Source of the DNA: Bradyrhizobium sp. 170
Lineage (GTDB): Bacteria; Pseudomonadota; Alphaproteobacteria; Rhizobiales; Xanthobacteraceae
NCBI RefSeq assembly: GCF_023101085.1
Contig: NZ_CP064703.1
Location: 2,108,001 to 2,172,000, forward strand
DNA: 64,000 nt
Reading direction: 5' to 3'
The notes beneath the pieces are model-generated. The model was not told the origin of the DNA, ran no database searches, and worked only from the letters and a program-made list of their open reading frames with translations. How positions within the stretch are numbered: position 1 is the first letter of the stretch; each line of letters opens with the position of its first letter. Position numbers and translations under genes: made by a program. Shown piece after piece: positions 47,901 to 59,160 of this stretch.

Positions 47901-49946
47901 ATGCTGTGTCTGGGACTGAGCGGCGGGTTGGATAAAGTATATGAAAACCCACTCGAGCTTGGGAATACATTTCTGCACGATGGCGCGGCAGTGCTCGTCC
48001 GGAACGGACGCGTTATTGCGGCGGTCGAAGAAGAGCGCCTCAATCGGATCAAGCACTCTAACAAATTCCCGAGTAGTTCGATTCAATACTGCCTTTCGGC
48101 TGCGGGAGTTCAGCTCAGTGATATCGATCGTATCGCGTTCTACGCTACCGAGGCCTATTCGAATGCCATGCTCGAACGTCTGGTCATTTCCAACCCAGAC
48201 GTCTCCATTCCATTGGATGCCAAACTGTTGCTGCGGAAAATGCTGGAGCAGGAGTTCGGCACTGAGGTCGATGCTTCGCGTGTCTCATTCGTAAGCCACC
48301 ATATGGCGCATGCCGTCAGCGCGTTTGCGATGTCGGGATTCGACCAAAGCTTGATTTTCGCGATTGATGGCGGTGGTGATTTCCTCTCTGGGCTCTTGGC
48401 ACGAGGTTCTGGAACCGAAGCTACGCAAGTCGAAACGTTCCCGGAGAGCAATTCTCTGGGGCTATTTTATCTCGAGACGATCCGGTATCTCGGCTATGGA
48501 TTATTCGACGAATACAAGGTCATGGGGCTTGCACCTTACGGGGATCCCGCGCCCCACCGCGAGCTTTTCAAGCAGTTCTACGAACTCTCCGACAATGGAC
48601 GTTACCGGGTCCACCTGGACCGCATCGGTCCGACGTTGCTCCGCAACATCGAGGTTCGACGAAAGGGAATGCCATTCACGCAGCAGCATCGAGACGTAAG
48701 TGCTTCATTGCAGGAAGCGCTGGAGCGGATCGTGTTTCATATCCTCAGGCATCACCGCGGGGCCACCGGTATGAAGCGGTTATGCCTAGCTGGAGGGGTA
48801 GCCCACAACTGCAGCTTGAATGGTAAGCTGCTGTATTCCGGGCTCTTCGAAGACATCTTTGTGCAACCCGCGTCTCACGATGCTGGCTGCGCGTTAGGCG
48901 CTGCACTAATGATTTCTAACGAGTTCGGCCAACCGGCGCCGCGCGAGCGACTGCAGGAAGTCTATTGGGGTCCTGATCTCGGGAGCGACCGCACCGTGGA
49001 GCAGGAGCTAAATTCATGGGCCGGCCACCTCGACGTTGAACGTAGTGATAACGTGGCACGGAGTGCAGCCGACTGGATGGCTAATGGAGCGGTGATCGGC
49101 TGGGTGCAGGGTCGTTCGGAGTTCGGGCCACGTGCACTTGGCAACCGCAGCATTCTTGCCGATCCTCGGCCTGCCGCAAACAAGGACCGGATCAACGCGA
49201 TGGTCAAAAAGCGCGAGGGCTATCGACCGTTCGCGCCATCAGTGCTTGAGGAGGATGCGCGCGAATTTTTCGACCTGCCTGATGGCACGCACGAATTGCC
49301 CTTTATGAACTTCGTCGTTCGCGTGCACCGCGCCAAGCGTGACTTGCTCAGCGCCATCACGCATGTTGACGGTACGGCGCGGCTGCAAACAGTGTCGCGC
49401 AAAGCGAATCCGGCCTACTGGGAGCTTATCAGTGAGTTTAAGAAGCGGACAGGAATTCCGGTTCTGCTCAATACGTCCTTTAACAACAATGCCGAGCCAA
49501 TCGTGGATTCGGTTGCAGACGCCATTGCCACATTTCTGACCACAGAGCTAGATGGACTTGTGGTCGGGCCCTTCCTCGTCAAAAAACGGGCGACAACGTT
49601 AAAGGACTGGAGCTCACTCGCGGTTTCGTTGCCGGCTTATGCATCCCTTCATCGCGTCCGCGCTTACACAGCCCGAGATCGCCAGGAGACTTTGTGCGGC
49701 ATCCGTGTGAGCTCGTCCAGCCGTGGCGCTGTGCGTATTTCCCATGATTTGTTCGATCTGCTGATGGGGATCGAGGGCGAAGCCCTGCTCGGGGATCTCC
49801 TCGAGAAAACTACGTTCGATCAGGCTAGGCGTGAGGTTCTCGTCAAGGAACTTCGGGAGTTGTGGGAGCTGCGCCTCGTTCGAGTACATCCACCATATGC
49901 CGCTCGGGTGCATCGAGACCGCGATCAAATGCCAGACGAAGCATAA
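47901..49946 (+). CDS. nolO: NolO, Nod-factor 3-O-carbamoyltransferase
   Basis: 681 residues, carbamoyltransferase related to NodU but longer. MLCLGLSGGLDKVYENPLELGN, VAAVEEERLNRIKHSNKFP, SHHMAHAVSAF, IDGGGDFLSG, GGVAHNCSLNGKLL, GRSEFGPRALGNRSILADPR and LLNTSFNNNAEPIV. ATG 47901 is chosen (GGAGAGCAAG before it, family start MLCLG); a start 12 bp upstream is possible. The whole frame is intact. Confidence 0.94.
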   Translation: MLCLGLSGGLDKVYENPLELGNTFLHDGAAVLVRNGRVIAAVEEERLNRIKHSNKFPSSSIQYCLSAAGVQLSDIDRIAFYATEAYSNAMLERLVISNPDVSIPLDAKLLLRKMLEQEFGTEVDASRVSFVSHHMAHAVSAFAMSGFDQSLIFAIDGGGDFLSGLLARGSGTEATQVETFPESNSLGLFYLETIRYLGYGLFDEYKVMGLAPYGDPAPHRELFKQFYELSDNGRYRVHLDRIGPTLLRNIEVRRKGMPFTQQHRDVSASLQEALERIVFHILRHHRGATGMKRLCLAGGVAHNCSLNGKLLYSGLFEDIFVQPASHDAGCALGAALMISNEFGQPAPRERLQEVYWGPDLGSDRTVEQELNSWAGHLDVERSDNVARSAADWMANGAVIGWVQGRSEFGPRALGNRSILADPRPAANKDRINAMVKKREGYRPFAPSVLEEDAREFFDLPDGTHELPFMNFVVRVHRAKRDLLSAITHVDGTARLQTVSRKANPAYWELISEFKKRTGIPVLLNTSFNNNAEPIVDSVADAIATFLTTELDGLVVGPFLVKKRATTLKDWSSLAVSLPAYASLHRVRAYTARDRQETLCGIRVSSSSRGAVRISHDLFDLLMGIEGEALLGDLLEKTTFDQARREVLVKELRELWELRLVRVHPPYAARVHRDRDQMPDEA

Positions 49947-50033
49947 CAGCGGCCAGAATAGGAGATCTTCAATAATGTTCATATCCATGCGGTATCCTGC
50001 AGCGGGCCGACGCAAATGCTCGTTGGAGGCTCG

Positions 50034-51015
50034 ATGAACGATCGGTTCGTGGTTTCTCGACGACGTACTGGTTTTGGCGATTGTCTGTGGTCGCTCGCGG
50101 CAGCTTGGCGTTATGCGCAGCGGACGGGGCGGACCCTAGCCATCGATTGGCGTGGCTCCTGTTATTTGGACGAACCCTTCACCAACGCCTTTCCAGTCTT
50201 TTTCGAACCAATTCAAGACATCGCTGGCGTACGCGTCATCTGCGATGACCAGATTAATCAGTTCTCATTCCCGGGTCCGTTTTTCCCCGACTGGTGGAAT
50301 AGGCCATCGATCGACAGCGTTTACCGGCCAGATGAACAAATCTTCCGAGAACGTGACGAGCTCAGCCATCTATTCGAAACCCTACAGCATAGTGAAGCTA
50401 ACACCGTGGTGTGTGATGCTTGTCTGATGTCGCGTTGCGATGAGGATGTGGAACGACATATATTTCAGAGCATCACACCGCGATCTGAAATCCACGCTCG
50501 AATTGATGCGATCTATCAGGAACACTTCAAGGACTACACCGTTGTCGGGGTTCATATTCGACACGGCAACGGCGAAGATGTTATGGAGCACGCGCCGTAC
50601 TGGGCCGATCCAGAGCTCCCCTTACGGGCAGGTATGCACTGCGATTCGTAAGGCCAAAGGGTTACCGCATCAAAGACCTATAAGGGTGTTCTTGTGCACG
50701 GACAGTGCGCAGGTCCTTGATCGGGTGTCGGGTGTGTTTCCCGATCTATTTACTATCGAAAAACGTTTCCAGGCGCATCAGACTGGGCCATTACATAGTG
50801 CAGCCCTCGGGGCCGATCGCGGTGTTTCCGCTCTCATCGATATGTATCTTCTTGGGCGTTGCGATACCGTGATCCGTTTTCCGCCGACTAGCGCCTTCAC
50901 GCGCTATGCGAGCCTTTTCGTGCCCCGAGTCATTGGGTTCGACTTGAATGATTTCAGTCGTTTGATCTGGAATGAAAAATCGTCCGCTGTTATCTCGGTT
51001 GGGTGCAGATCATAA
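50034..51015 (+). pseudogene. nodZ: nodZ, Nod-factor alpha-1,6-fucosyltransferase, frameshifted
   Basis: NodZ adds fucose to the reducing-end sugar. ATG 50034 follows TTGGAGG. First frame: RFVVSRRRTGFGDCLWSLAAAWRYA, VVGVHIRHGNGED (nucleotide-binding HxRxG). Near 50627 one base too many (CTTACGGGCAGG) shifts the frame. The rest reads in the next frame: QVCTAIRKAKGLP, VFLCTDSAQV, GPLHSAALGADRGVSALIDMYLLGRCDTVIRFPPTSAF. All conserved motifs are otherwise retained. Confidence 0.9.
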
Positions 51016-51890
51016 CCAGCATTGTCGTGGATCATATCGCCCCTTAGCATTGCCCCTATAGCCCCTCGGTCCTGTCGACGATGTTGTTTCCTCTGCAAGG
51101 ATTAGCGTTCGACAACAGGGGGAGCATCGACGAGTGCCCGGGGGGCGCACTCCGCGGGGGCGGACTCCTTCGCAGACCAGCATGCTTGTGATCGTGAGGG
51201 CGGGGGCGTCTGAGAAATCCATTGTTTTCAGCTTCTGGTCGCCTCATCATTCAGCCGGAGAAGCTGGCATCGTTGACCAAAAGGTGCAGAGCGTCCGCCG
51301 ACAATGGTGCCACTTCGCATGCGAACCTCACGTAAAGCGTGAGCCACGTTAGATTACAATCCCCAGCGACTGCCGGGCGACAGTAAGAATCGCGACGTGT
51401 CGTACTTTCCCACTTCCTAGCCTTGATATGGGAAGGCGTTCGTCTTAGTTCATCTGCTCGCTTCATGGGATAAGCGGACCCAGTCGATCGGGAGAGGATG
51501 AATTGGAAATGAATATCGACCTTATCCTGGGTCTCAGGACGCGCGGAGTGTCAAGCAACCACACGTCATCCGTCGCACATAAAGGGTCGAATTAAGTGAG
51601 ATCGATAGCTGTTGTGTATCGACCCAACTTAGGTTGCGGACCCCACCTGGCTGCATCAGCAGCGGGCAACTAGCGACCATCGCCAATGCCGCACGGTACC
51701 CGCTTTGAGGATGCGCCGGGCCTATGCACCGCGCCACGCACCGACGTGTTTGCGGGCACTCGCATTCGGCTTGGTGCGCGCAGCGCATTGCTGCTGTCCG
51801 AAGCCAAACGGGCCTATGTCTGGAACGATCCAAACTGTCGCGAACACGACACTCGGCCGCAGAACTACAGAGGTTCGTCTGCATCGCAAC
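51016..51890. other. Region between nodZ and the fixR promoter
   Basis: No gene recognised. Open frames reach into it from fixR (upstream of the true start) and on the minus strand but lack family motifs. Confidence 0.5.
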
Positions 51891-51906
51891 TGGCCCAAAT
51901 CCTGCA
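51890..51906 (+). promoter_or_regulatory. -24/-12 sigma-54 promoter of fixR-nifA
   Basis: CTGGCCCAAATCCTGCA, with GG (51892-51893) and GC (51904-51905) 10 bases apart. It lies about 40-55 bp upstream of the fixR start. In B. japonicum this operon is read from overlapping promoters, one of them NifA/sigma-54 dependent; the site fits that. Confidence 0.7.
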
Positions 51907-51943
51907 CGGTCGCTCACGGGCAAGGACAGAATCGGAGGCGTGT

Positions 51944-52780
51944 TTGAGTTCCGACCGGAGAAATGACGATGCCGTTGCCGATCCATCGTCGGCGACGGAT
52001 GTGCGCTGTCCATTTCAGACCGATAGGGGCCCCATCCCGCAGGGAGAGCAGAAGACTGTGCTGTTGACCGGGGCATCGCGTGGCATCGGCCACGCCACCG
52101 GAAAGCTATTTTCGCAAGCGGGTTGGCGCGTCATTTCTTGCGCGCGCCAGGCCTTCGATGGCGGGCTATGCCCTTGGAAGTCAGGTGCAGACGATCATAT
52201 CCAGGTCGATCTCAGCAACCATCGGATGTTGCCTGGTGCCATCGCCGAGATCAAGAAGCGCCTTGCGGGCGCGCCGTTGCACGCATTGATCAACAATGCC
52301 GGCATTTCACCGAAGACCTCGAGCGGCACGCGACTGACGTCGTTGTCGACGTCAGTCGACACCTGGATGAGCGTGTTCCACCTCAATCTCGTGGCGCCGA
52401 TTCTGCTCGCGCAAGGCCTTTTTCGCGAGCTGAAAACTGCGTCGGGATCAGTTGTCAACGTGACCTCAATTGCGGGTTCGCGGGTGCACCCGTTTGCCGG
52501 CAGTGCTTATGCGACGTCGAAAGCTGCGCTCGCCTGCCTAACGCGCGAAATGGCGCACGACTATGCGCCGCATGGCATTCGCGTCAATGCGATTGCGCCC
52601 GGCGAAATCAAGACGGACATTCTGTCACCTGACACGGAAGCCCGGCTCGTGCCAAACATACCGCTGCGCCGTGTGGGCACGCCAGAAGAGGTCGCGCGGG
52701 TCGTCTTTTTCCTATGCTCGGATGCGGCGAGTTATGTCACCGGCACCGAGGTTCCGATCAACGGTGGCCAACACCTGTGA
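51944..52780 (+). CDS. fixR: FixR, SDR-family protein
   Basis: 278 residues, the known FixR length, if started at TTG 51944 (CGGAGG five bases upstream). Short-chain dehydrogenase fold: VLLTGASRGIGHATGKLF (NAD-binding), LINNAGISP (NNAG), VVNVTSIAG, and YATSK (catalytic Tyr and Lys), ending SYVTGTEVPINGGQHL. Role in nitrogen fixation is undefined; it is co-transcribed with nifA. The frame is open further upstream across the promoter, which argues for the downstream start. Confidence 0.9.
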   Translation: MSSDRRNDDAVADPSSATDVRCPFQTDRGPIPQGEQKTVLLTGASRGIGHATGKLFSQAGWRVISCARQAFDGGLCPWKSGADDHIQVDLSNHRMLPGAIAEIKKRLAGAPLHALINNAGISPKTSSGTRLTSLSTSVDTWMSVFHLNLVAPILLAQGLFRELKTASGSVVNVTSIAGSRVHPFAGSAYATSKAALACLTREMAHDYAPHGIRVNAIAPGEIKTDILSPDTEARLVPNIPLRRVGTPEEVARVVFFLCSDAASYVTGTEVPINGGQHL

Positions 52781-53059
52781 TCGTACGCACCCGGAATAGT
52801 CAATTCGCAGCTGATTTGAGTTACCTCAATCGAACTCGCGTTCGCCGAGAAAACTCGCGCGTCGATGTCGCGAAAAGTAAGCAGCAAAATCGAGGCACTA
52901 TAATTTTACTGCCTTGTTTACTGTCGTGCCATGAAAATGCGTTATCTCTTGCCGTCATCCGTGAAAGTTGGCCCGAGATCGAGGATGGCATTGCAACACA
53001 GTACCCGCAAATCCGAACAAGGTGACAGGGAGGACGGCCAGAACAACGGAGACACGGTC

Positions 53060-54820
53060 ATGCTGCATATCGCTTCTGTACGCGAAAGGCCTAACTCAAG
53101 GTCAGAAACGGACCTCGAGGTTACAATTGCGCCGTCGCATGAGAACGCGCTCGCCGGCATCTTCGAAATTGCGAAGCTTCTGACTGCTCCCTGCCGCCTC
53201 GAAGTCACATTGGCCAATGTCGTAGATCTTCTACAATCGCTTGTGCAGGTACGGCACAGCATCATCTCGCTTTTCGACGATGATGGCGTAGCGGACATAA
53301 CCGTTGGCGCCGGATTGAGCGAACGCAGCGACGAGCGCGACCGGATGCGACCGCCGCAGAAGGCAATCGACCTGATCGCGGCGACGGAGGGGCCGCTCGT
53401 CGCCGAGAACGTCACGCTGCATTCTGCCTTTAGTGCTTCCGACCTGGATGTGCTTGGGGCCTCCGACGACATTCCGGTTTCATTCATCGGGGTTCCTATT
53501 CGCATCGATGCGAAAGTCGTAGGTGCGCTGACCATCGACCGCCTTTTGGACAGCAGGTCAGGTATCCGGCTCGATTACGACGTCATGCTGCTTACCATGA
53601 TCGCCGACCTGGTCGGTCAGACGGTAAAGCTGCATCGACTGTTCGGGTGCGATCGCGAGCGACTTATGGCGGAGAAGGACCGGCTGCAGAAGCAGTTGTC
53701 CGAGCTAAAGCACCCGGTGCGGGAGGGGAAGAAGGTTAGTGTCGAGGGGATCATTGGCGACAGTCCGGCGCTGCGCGCGATGCTGGAGAAGATCGCTGTT
53801 GTAGCTAAGTCGAATAGCACCGTTCTGTTGCGCGGCGAATCCGGTACAGGGAAGGAGCTGGTCGCTAAGGCCATTCACGAGCGATCGGCCCGCGCTAAGC
53901 GGCCGTTCATAAAGCTCAATTGCGCGGCACTCACTGAGACGGTCCTCGAATCCGAATTGTTCGGCCATGAGAAGGGCGCCTTCACCGGCGCGTTCAATAC
54001 ACGTAAAGGTCGATTCGAGCTCGCCGACAAGGGGACCCTGTTTCTAGACGAGATTGGGGAGATCTCGGCCTCGTTCCAGGCAAAGCTGCTGCGCGTGCTG
54101 CAGGAGCAGGAATTTGAGCGCGTCGGCGGTAATCAGACCATTAAGGTCGATGTTCGCGTGATCGCCGCGACGAATAAGAACCTAGAAGAGGCGGTGGCAA
54201 GGAACGAGTTCCGAACCGACCTTTACTATCGCATTAGTGTGGTCCCCTTGCTGCTGCCGCCGCTGCGCGAAAGGCGCAGTGATATTCCGCTCCTCGCTGC
54301 TCAGTTTCTTAAGAATTTCAACAGCGAAAACGGCCGTACGTTGACATTCGATGCGAGTGCGATTGGAGTGCTGATGAACTGCGGTTTTCCTGGCAATGTC
54401 CGCGAGCTCGAAAACTGCGTGCAGCGGACAGCGACGCTCGCCCATGGACCATCGATTGTCAGAGACGACTTTGCCTGTTGCCACGGTCAGTGCCTTTCCG
54501 CGATTCTGTGGAAGAGCGCATCGGATGAGATAGCGCTGCAGCCGGGCCCAATTGTACCAGTGCCCGCGAAACCGGCCACATTCCAGGCTGCTCCATCGGC
54601 GGCGTTTGCGGTCTCGCCCGGCGGCAGCGAGCAGGCTCCGCTGGCGCCTGCCGGCGCACCTCTCGTCAGCGGTGCGAACATGGTCGATCGCGAGCGCGTT
54701 ATCGCGGCTATGGAGAGGTCAGGCTGGGTGCAGGCAAAGGCGGCGCGCCTGCTTGGAGTGACGCCGCGTCAAATCGGATACGCGCTGAGGAAATACGGTA
54801 TCGAGATCAAGCGTTTCTAA
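53060..54820 (+). CDS. nifA: NifA, nitrogen-fixation activator
   Basis: 586 residues. Sigma-54-dependent activator of nif and fix genes. GAF domain near residues 30-180, then AAA+ domain with [18 protein letters not shown] (Walker A), [11 protein letters not shown] and FLDEIGEIS. The interdomain C-x4-C (FACCHGQC) marks the oxygen-sensitive rhizobial type. C-terminal [31 protein letters not shown] 53060 ([12 protein letters not shown]) matches the known start; the upstream extension to 52931 lacks similarity. Slightly shorter than the 605-residue type-strain protein, mostly in the linker. Confidence 0.95.
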   Translation: MLHIASVRERPNSRSETDLEVTIAPSHENALAGIFEIAKLLTAPCRLEVTLANVVDLLQSLVQVRHSIISLFDDDGVADITVGAGLSERSDERDRMRPPQKAIDLIAATEGPLVAENVTLHSAFSASDLDVLGASDDIPVSFIGVPIRIDAKVVGALTIDRLLDSRSGIRLDYDVMLLTMIADLVGQTVKLHRLFGCDRERLMAEKDRLQKQLSELKHPVREGKKVSVEGIIGDSPALRAMLEKIAVVAKSNSTVLLRGESGTGKELVAKAIHERSARAKRPFIKLNCAALTETVLESELFGHEKGAFTGAFNTRKGRFELADKGTLFLDEIGEISASFQAKLLRVLQEQEFERVGGNQTIKVDVRVIAATNKNLEEAVARNEFRTDLYYRISVVPLLLPPLRERRSDIPLLAAQFLKNFNSENGRTLTFDASAIGVLMNCGFPGNVRELENCVQRTATLAHGPSIVRDDFACCHGQCLSAILWKSASDEIALQPGPIVPVPAKPATFQAAPSAAFAVSPGGSEQAPLAPAGAPLVSGANMVDRERVIAAMERSGWVQAKAARLLGVTPRQIGYALRKYGIEIKRF

Positions 54821-55120
54821 TAGCGCGGTTCGCCTGAGCGCGTCAAACAAGCCGCCTCGTGATCTGAACGACGTCCGCTATGCATACGAGATTTGAGTTT
54901 GCTAGCGTGAGCTCATGCAGAGCCGAATCTCAAAAGATGCGTTCACCTCAGTGAGACGCAGAGGGCGATTTGCTCCTGTGATTCGAAGTATCATGGAGTA
55001 CGAATCGGCTCAGGCGGTCACAGTCGCTCGTGAGCTATGCAGCTCCGCTACGGGAGCGGATCTACTAATGCATTGAGGGGAAGCGCATCCCGGGTCGGCC
55101 GCGCTCTTGTTAATCAATGG
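54821..55120. other. Spacer between nifA and the fixA promoter
   Basis: No gene recognised; no clear terminator hairpin seen. Confidence 0.4.
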
Positions 55121-55127
55121 CGGTAGC

Positions 55128-55253
55128 TGTCGCATTCACGACGAATGTCGCAATTCTGGCGCTGGGGAACGTTGCCGACATTGTCATGAGCCTCGCACAA
55201 GCCCTTGTGTTGCTGTCCGTTTTCGAAATCGCTGCAATGGTACGAGGCTTGCT
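55128..55253 (+). promoter_or_regulatory. NifA/sigma-54 promoter of fixA
   Basis: ATGGTACGAGGCTTGCT (55237-55253), a near-consensus -24/-12 site with GG and GC 10 bases apart, 38 bp before the fixA ATG. TGT-N10-ACG at 55128 is a possible imperfect NifA upstream site (consensus TGT-N10-ACA) at the usual distance. The same pair occurs at 20161/20271. Confidence 0.8.
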
Positions 55254-55290
55254 GTTCGTTCACAGGCCCACGTAACGCCTGGAGAAGCAC

Positions 55291-56133
55291 ATGCACAATG
55301 TCGTCTGCATCAAGCAGGTCCCTGACTCCGCGCAGATCCGTGTGCACCCCGTCACCAACACGATCATGCGCCAGGGGGTGCCGACCATCATCAATCCTTA
55401 CGATCTGTTTGCATTGGAAGCCGCGCTCGAGCTGCGCGATAAATTTGGTGGCGAGATCACCGTCCTTACAATGGGGCCGCCGTCGGCCGAGGAATCCTTA
55501 CGTAAGGCACTGACCTTTGGCGCCGATCGCGCCGTACTGCTCACCGACCGCTGCTTCGCGGGCGCCGACACATTGGCGACGACTTACGCACTGGCGACTG
55601 CCATCCGCAAAATCGGCAAGGAATACGGCCAGCCCGACCTCATCTTTACGGGCAAGCAGACCATCGATGGCGACACCGCGCAGGTTGGGCCCGGCATCGC
55701 GAAGCGGCTTCGTGTGCTACAGCTCACCTACGTCGCCAAGATCAGAGCCCTCGATCTCGCCGCACGCACGATTGAAGCGGAACGGCGCTCAGAAGGCGGC
55801 GTCCAGGTGCTGCGTACGAGACTGCCGTGTCTTATTACCATGCTGGAGGCGACCAACCAGATCCGCCGCGGCGCCATGGCGGATGCATTGCGTGCCGCCC
55901 GGGCCCAGATCGTGAAATGGAGCGCGCAGCACGCAGATGTCGAAGACATCTCAAAATGTGGTCTCAAGGGCTCGCCAACGGTCGTCAAGCGGGTCTTCGC
56001 GCCAACTGCGCGCGCTGAGAAGGCCGTATTGGTGGAGCCTGCCGAGCAACCGGCGGAAGCATTAATTGACGCCATGTTCAAGTACCAGCCGAGGCTTGAA
56101 GCCGACCTTGCAGCCCTGACCGGCGATCCCTGA
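55291..56133 (+). CDS. fixA: FixA, electron-transfer flavoprotein beta subunit
   Basis: 280 residues. FixA with FixB forms the bifurcating flavoprotein that passes electrons toward nitrogenase through FixCX. MHNVVCIKQVPDSAQIRVHP, NPYDLFALEAALELRDKFGGEITVLTMGPPSAEESLRKAL, IFTGKQTIDGDTAQVGPGIAKRL and LPCLITMLEATNQIRRGAM. CTGGAGAA lies upstream of ATG 55291. Its operon partners directly downstream are damaged. Confidence 0.94.
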   Translation: MHNVVCIKQVPDSAQIRVHPVTNTIMRQGVPTIINPYDLFALEAALELRDKFGGEITVLTMGPPSAEESLRKALTFGADRAVLLTDRCFAGADTLATTYALATAIRKIGKEYGQPDLIFTGKQTIDGDTAQVGPGIAKRLRVLQLTYVAKIRALDLAARTIEAERRSEGGVQVLRTRLPCLITMLEATNQIRRGAMADALRAARAQIVKWSAQHADVEDISKCGLKGSPTVVKRVFAPTARAEKAVLVEPAEQPAEALIDAMFKYQPRLEADLAALTGDP

Positions 56134-56151
56134 TCTGAAGCAGTTTTAGCG

Positions 56152-57177
56152 ATGAGCACTGCAATAAAAGCTGCCGCGTCGATTAGGGAAGGGCGCGCTG
56201 CCGTCAAGAAGAACGCGGAGCATTTCAAGGCCGACAACCATTTCTGGGTAGGCATTGAGCAGGGGCGCGGCGACGTGCATCCCATATCCTGGGAGCTGAT
56301 GGGAGCCGACCGCAAACTTGCGGGAAAGCTGAAGGTCGATGTCGCAGCCGTCGCGCTCCGCCTCGAGCGCGAGGCGATGCGCAATGCCGCGCGCGCATCC
56401 TCTTACGGCGCCGACATGGTGTATGCCGACTTGGTCTATAATGTGCAGCAGGAGCATCGCAAGGAGTTCTACACGAAGGCGCTGATCGACGCCGTCAACT
56501 CCCACAGGCCGACAATCCTGCCATCCCGGACGACGTTCGGCTGCGATCTGACCGGCTCCGTGACGGCCACGTTGCTTGCCGGCAGCACCTCGCTGCCGTG
56601 CACGATCTACAAAATGAATAGGACCGCAAATGGCCACCGTACGCCCGCGCGTGATGGCAATGCCCGAGCGCGTCACGCGCGATCTTGGCACTGTTATCAT
56701 CTATTCCGTGGATCTGCTCAAAGCCGGCCTCGTCGCCAAAATGCTATCGTTTATACCTGGCCGCGAATCCGCTGAATCCAATCTCGCCTATGCCGGCGTC
56801 TTAGTTCCCCGCGGTTTGGGGTTAGGGTACCCCGGACAATCGCCAGCTCGGCGCAGCGCTTGCCGAATATGGCGCTCGCGTCCGTCGGTACAGAAGGGCC
56901 GTCTCACGTACGACGGGCAAATAGGGCAAGCCGGCAAGACGGCAAGCCGAGTCTGTATATCGCCTCCCGGTTTTTTCCGGCGCACCCAGCATCGTGTCGG
57001 CGTCGAAGGCACCGACCTGATCATCGGCAACAACACGCCGATCTTTCTTCACGCATCGGTAGCGCCAGCGACGCGAGCCAGTTTATGGCCGTCGCTCACA
57101 GCCGCATTGCGTGCGCGGCCATCGCCGCATTCGCGACCGGCTCGGAAGAAGGCAGGAATTCCAAACGGCGCAACTGA
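56152..57177 (+). pseudogene. fixB: fixB, frameshifted with internal deletion
   Basis: Starts MSTAIKAAASIREGRAAVKKN in the first frame, with HFWVGIEQGRGDVHPISWELMG and YGADMVYADLVY. The stretch after ATLLAG is missing about 30 residues compared with FixB. Then come frame changes near 56620 ([16 protein letters not shown]), 56810 and 56960, with QIGQAGKTA and [14 protein letters not shown] still visible. It cannot make a working alpha subunit. Confidence 0.85.
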
Positions 57178-57193
57178 ACGAAGGAGAACGCCC

Positions 57194-58444
57194 ATGATCG
57201 ACGATAGGTTCGATGCAATCGTAGTCGGCGCCGGAATGGCCGGCAACGCTGCGGCGCTGACCATGGCCAAGCGCGGCTTGAAGGTGCTGCAGCTCGAGCG
57301 CGGCGAATACTCCGGATCTAAGAATGTGCAGAGTGAAATCCTGAATGCCGACATGCTGGCCGAGCTGATCCCGGACTTCCGCAAGGATGCACCGCTCGAG
57401 CGTCATGTAACCGAGCAGCGGTTCTGGATGCTGGATGACTGCTCCCGCATGGGGCTGCGCTATCGCTTTGACGATTTCAGCTACGGGCCTTCCAACCGCT
57501 ACACCATTATCCGCGCCCCGTTCGACAAATGGTTCTCCTCCAAGGTAAGGGAGGCGGGTGCCACCGTCCTGTGCCAAACCAACGTTACGGAGCTGTCACA
57601 GAACCGCCGTGGCCGTGTCATTGGTGTGCGTACCGACCGCCAGGTTGGCATAATTTACGCCGATGTGGTGGTGCTCGCCGAGGGCGTTAATGGCTTGCTC
57701 GGCACGCGTGCGGGCTTGCGCGAAAGGCCGAAGCCCGATCAGGTTGCGCTGACAGTAAAAGAAATGCACTGTTTGCCGCGCGAGGCCATCGAAGCCCGTC
57801 TCAATCTCAAGGGCGACAAAGGCGTTGTGATCGAGGCCGTCGGCAACATCTCGCGCGGCATGACGGTCGTAGGTTTCATCTACGCGAATAGAGAGAGCAT
57901 CTCCCTCGGGATCGGCTGCTTAGTCTCCGAGTTCCAGCGCACGGGAGAAACAGCCTACGAGCTACTCGACCGTTTCAAGCGTCACCCGTCGATCGTACCG
58001 CTAATCGACGGCTCGAATATTAGAGAATACTCCGCACACCTCATTTCCAAAGGCGGCTACAACACCATACCTAGGCTCTATGGCAAGGGCTGGGTGGTTG
58101 TCGGGGATGCCGCCCAGCCCAACGACACCATCGATCACCAAGGCGGGAATGTTTCAATGATCTCAGGGAGAATTGCCGCGGAAGCGATCTTCCGCGTGAA
58201 GTCGCGCGGCGATCTCATGAGATGGGATAGCCTCTCACTATACAAGAAAATGCTGGATGGATCCTTTAAGCACGCGAAAAGGCATGACATGCTATTGCTG
58301 CTGCATACGCAGCCGCAAAATTTTCTTCTCACCCGTCAGCAGCTCGTCTCGAAGGCGATACAGAACTTCAGTCGCGTCAACAGCGCGCCGGAGGCGGAGA
58401 GGTCGACTTTACCAGCACGGCGGCCATGGTCGTCGTCCGGATAG
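57194..58444 (+). CDS. fixC: FixC, ETF-quinone oxidoreductase-like, abnormal C-terminus
   Basis: 416 residues. FAD protein that receives electrons from Fix[25 protein letters not shown] (FAD motif), [49 protein letters not shown] follows AAGGAGAACGCCC. The last 25 residues ([19 protein letters not shown]) do not match the usual FixC end and the protein is about 20 residues short of typical, so a 3' deletion is likely. No fixX follows. Whether the product works is doubtful. Confidence 0.85.
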   Translation: MIDDRFDAIVVGAGMAGNAAALTMAKRGLKVLQLERGEYSGSKNVQSEILNADMLAELIPDFRKDAPLERHVTEQRFWMLDDCSRMGLRYRFDDFSYGPSNRYTIIRAPFDKWFSSKVREAGATVLCQTNVTELSQNRRGRVIGVRTDRQVGIIYADVVVLAEGVNGLLGTRAGLRERPKPDQVALTVKEMHCLPREAIEARLNLKGDKGVVIEAVGNISRGMTVVGFIYANRESISLGIGCLVSEFQRTGETAYELLDRFKRHPSIVPLIDGSNIREYSAHLISKGGYNTIPRLYGKGWVVVGDAAQPNDTIDHQGGNVSMISGRIAAEAIFRVKSRGDLMRWDSLSLYKKMLDGSFKHAKRHDMLLLLHTQPQNFLLTRQQLVSKAIQNFSRVNSAPEAERSTLPARRPWSSSG

Positions 58445-59160
58445 ACGTGAATCGCTAAAGGAAAGCCAGGCAGATCGTCACGCGTAGAGAGGCCGTCGTC
58501 GCGCTCGGCAAGCGCGGAGTAAATTATGACTAGGAACCGTCGCATGAAGGGGATCTGGGGGCATTTAATGTTATTGCCATCCTCCAACGATGAATGCACT
58601 AAATCCCTCCCAACGCGATCAAGGCAGGGCGCTCCACCTCCTTGGAAGAGCTGGACCACGGTATTATTGCGTCGAGTGGCGTTTCAGGAGCGAGCGATCA
58701 TGAGGCGGCGATTCTCGATCACACCGAAAGTTTCGCTCGGCCACTTTGGTGCTCGCTGCCGAACACGCCAGCTGCTGGGACCATAGTAATAGTCGTGTGC
58801 GCTTGCTCGCACTCCGCATATTTGCGGTACACCTTGTAGGCGAACACTGGCCGACGGGAACAAGGATGACGCGACGCTGTGTGGCGCCAGCATCGACGTT
58901 ACATTCCGGGTTTGTATGGGCGCGGGGCTCCTATGCGCGTCAGCGGGAAGCGCGGTCGGGACATGCTGCGCTAGCCAGTGCTGGCTCGCCTGTTCGATCG
59001 CGCCCGGGTTCGTCATCGCCGTGCTCTTATCCTTGAGGGCCGCATCGAGTCACCGGCCAGAATGATGGCAGCTTGCGCGATCTGCGAAAAGGCGAGAGAA
59101 GCTGACGTACCCACGCACGACGGATGCCAGCGACGCAATTTCTACACGTCCATGATGGAC
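58445..59160. other. Gap after fixC, no fixX found
   Basis: I searched the plus strand for the FixX cysteine motif (as in the fossil copy at 21030) and saw none. Only shadow frames remain. Confidence 0.5.

Noticed and set aside
51686..51943. fixR starting at ATG 51686
   Set aside because: That start would place the -24/-12 promoter inside the gene and add 86 residues with no SDR similarity; TTG 51944 gives the known length and has a GGAGG site.
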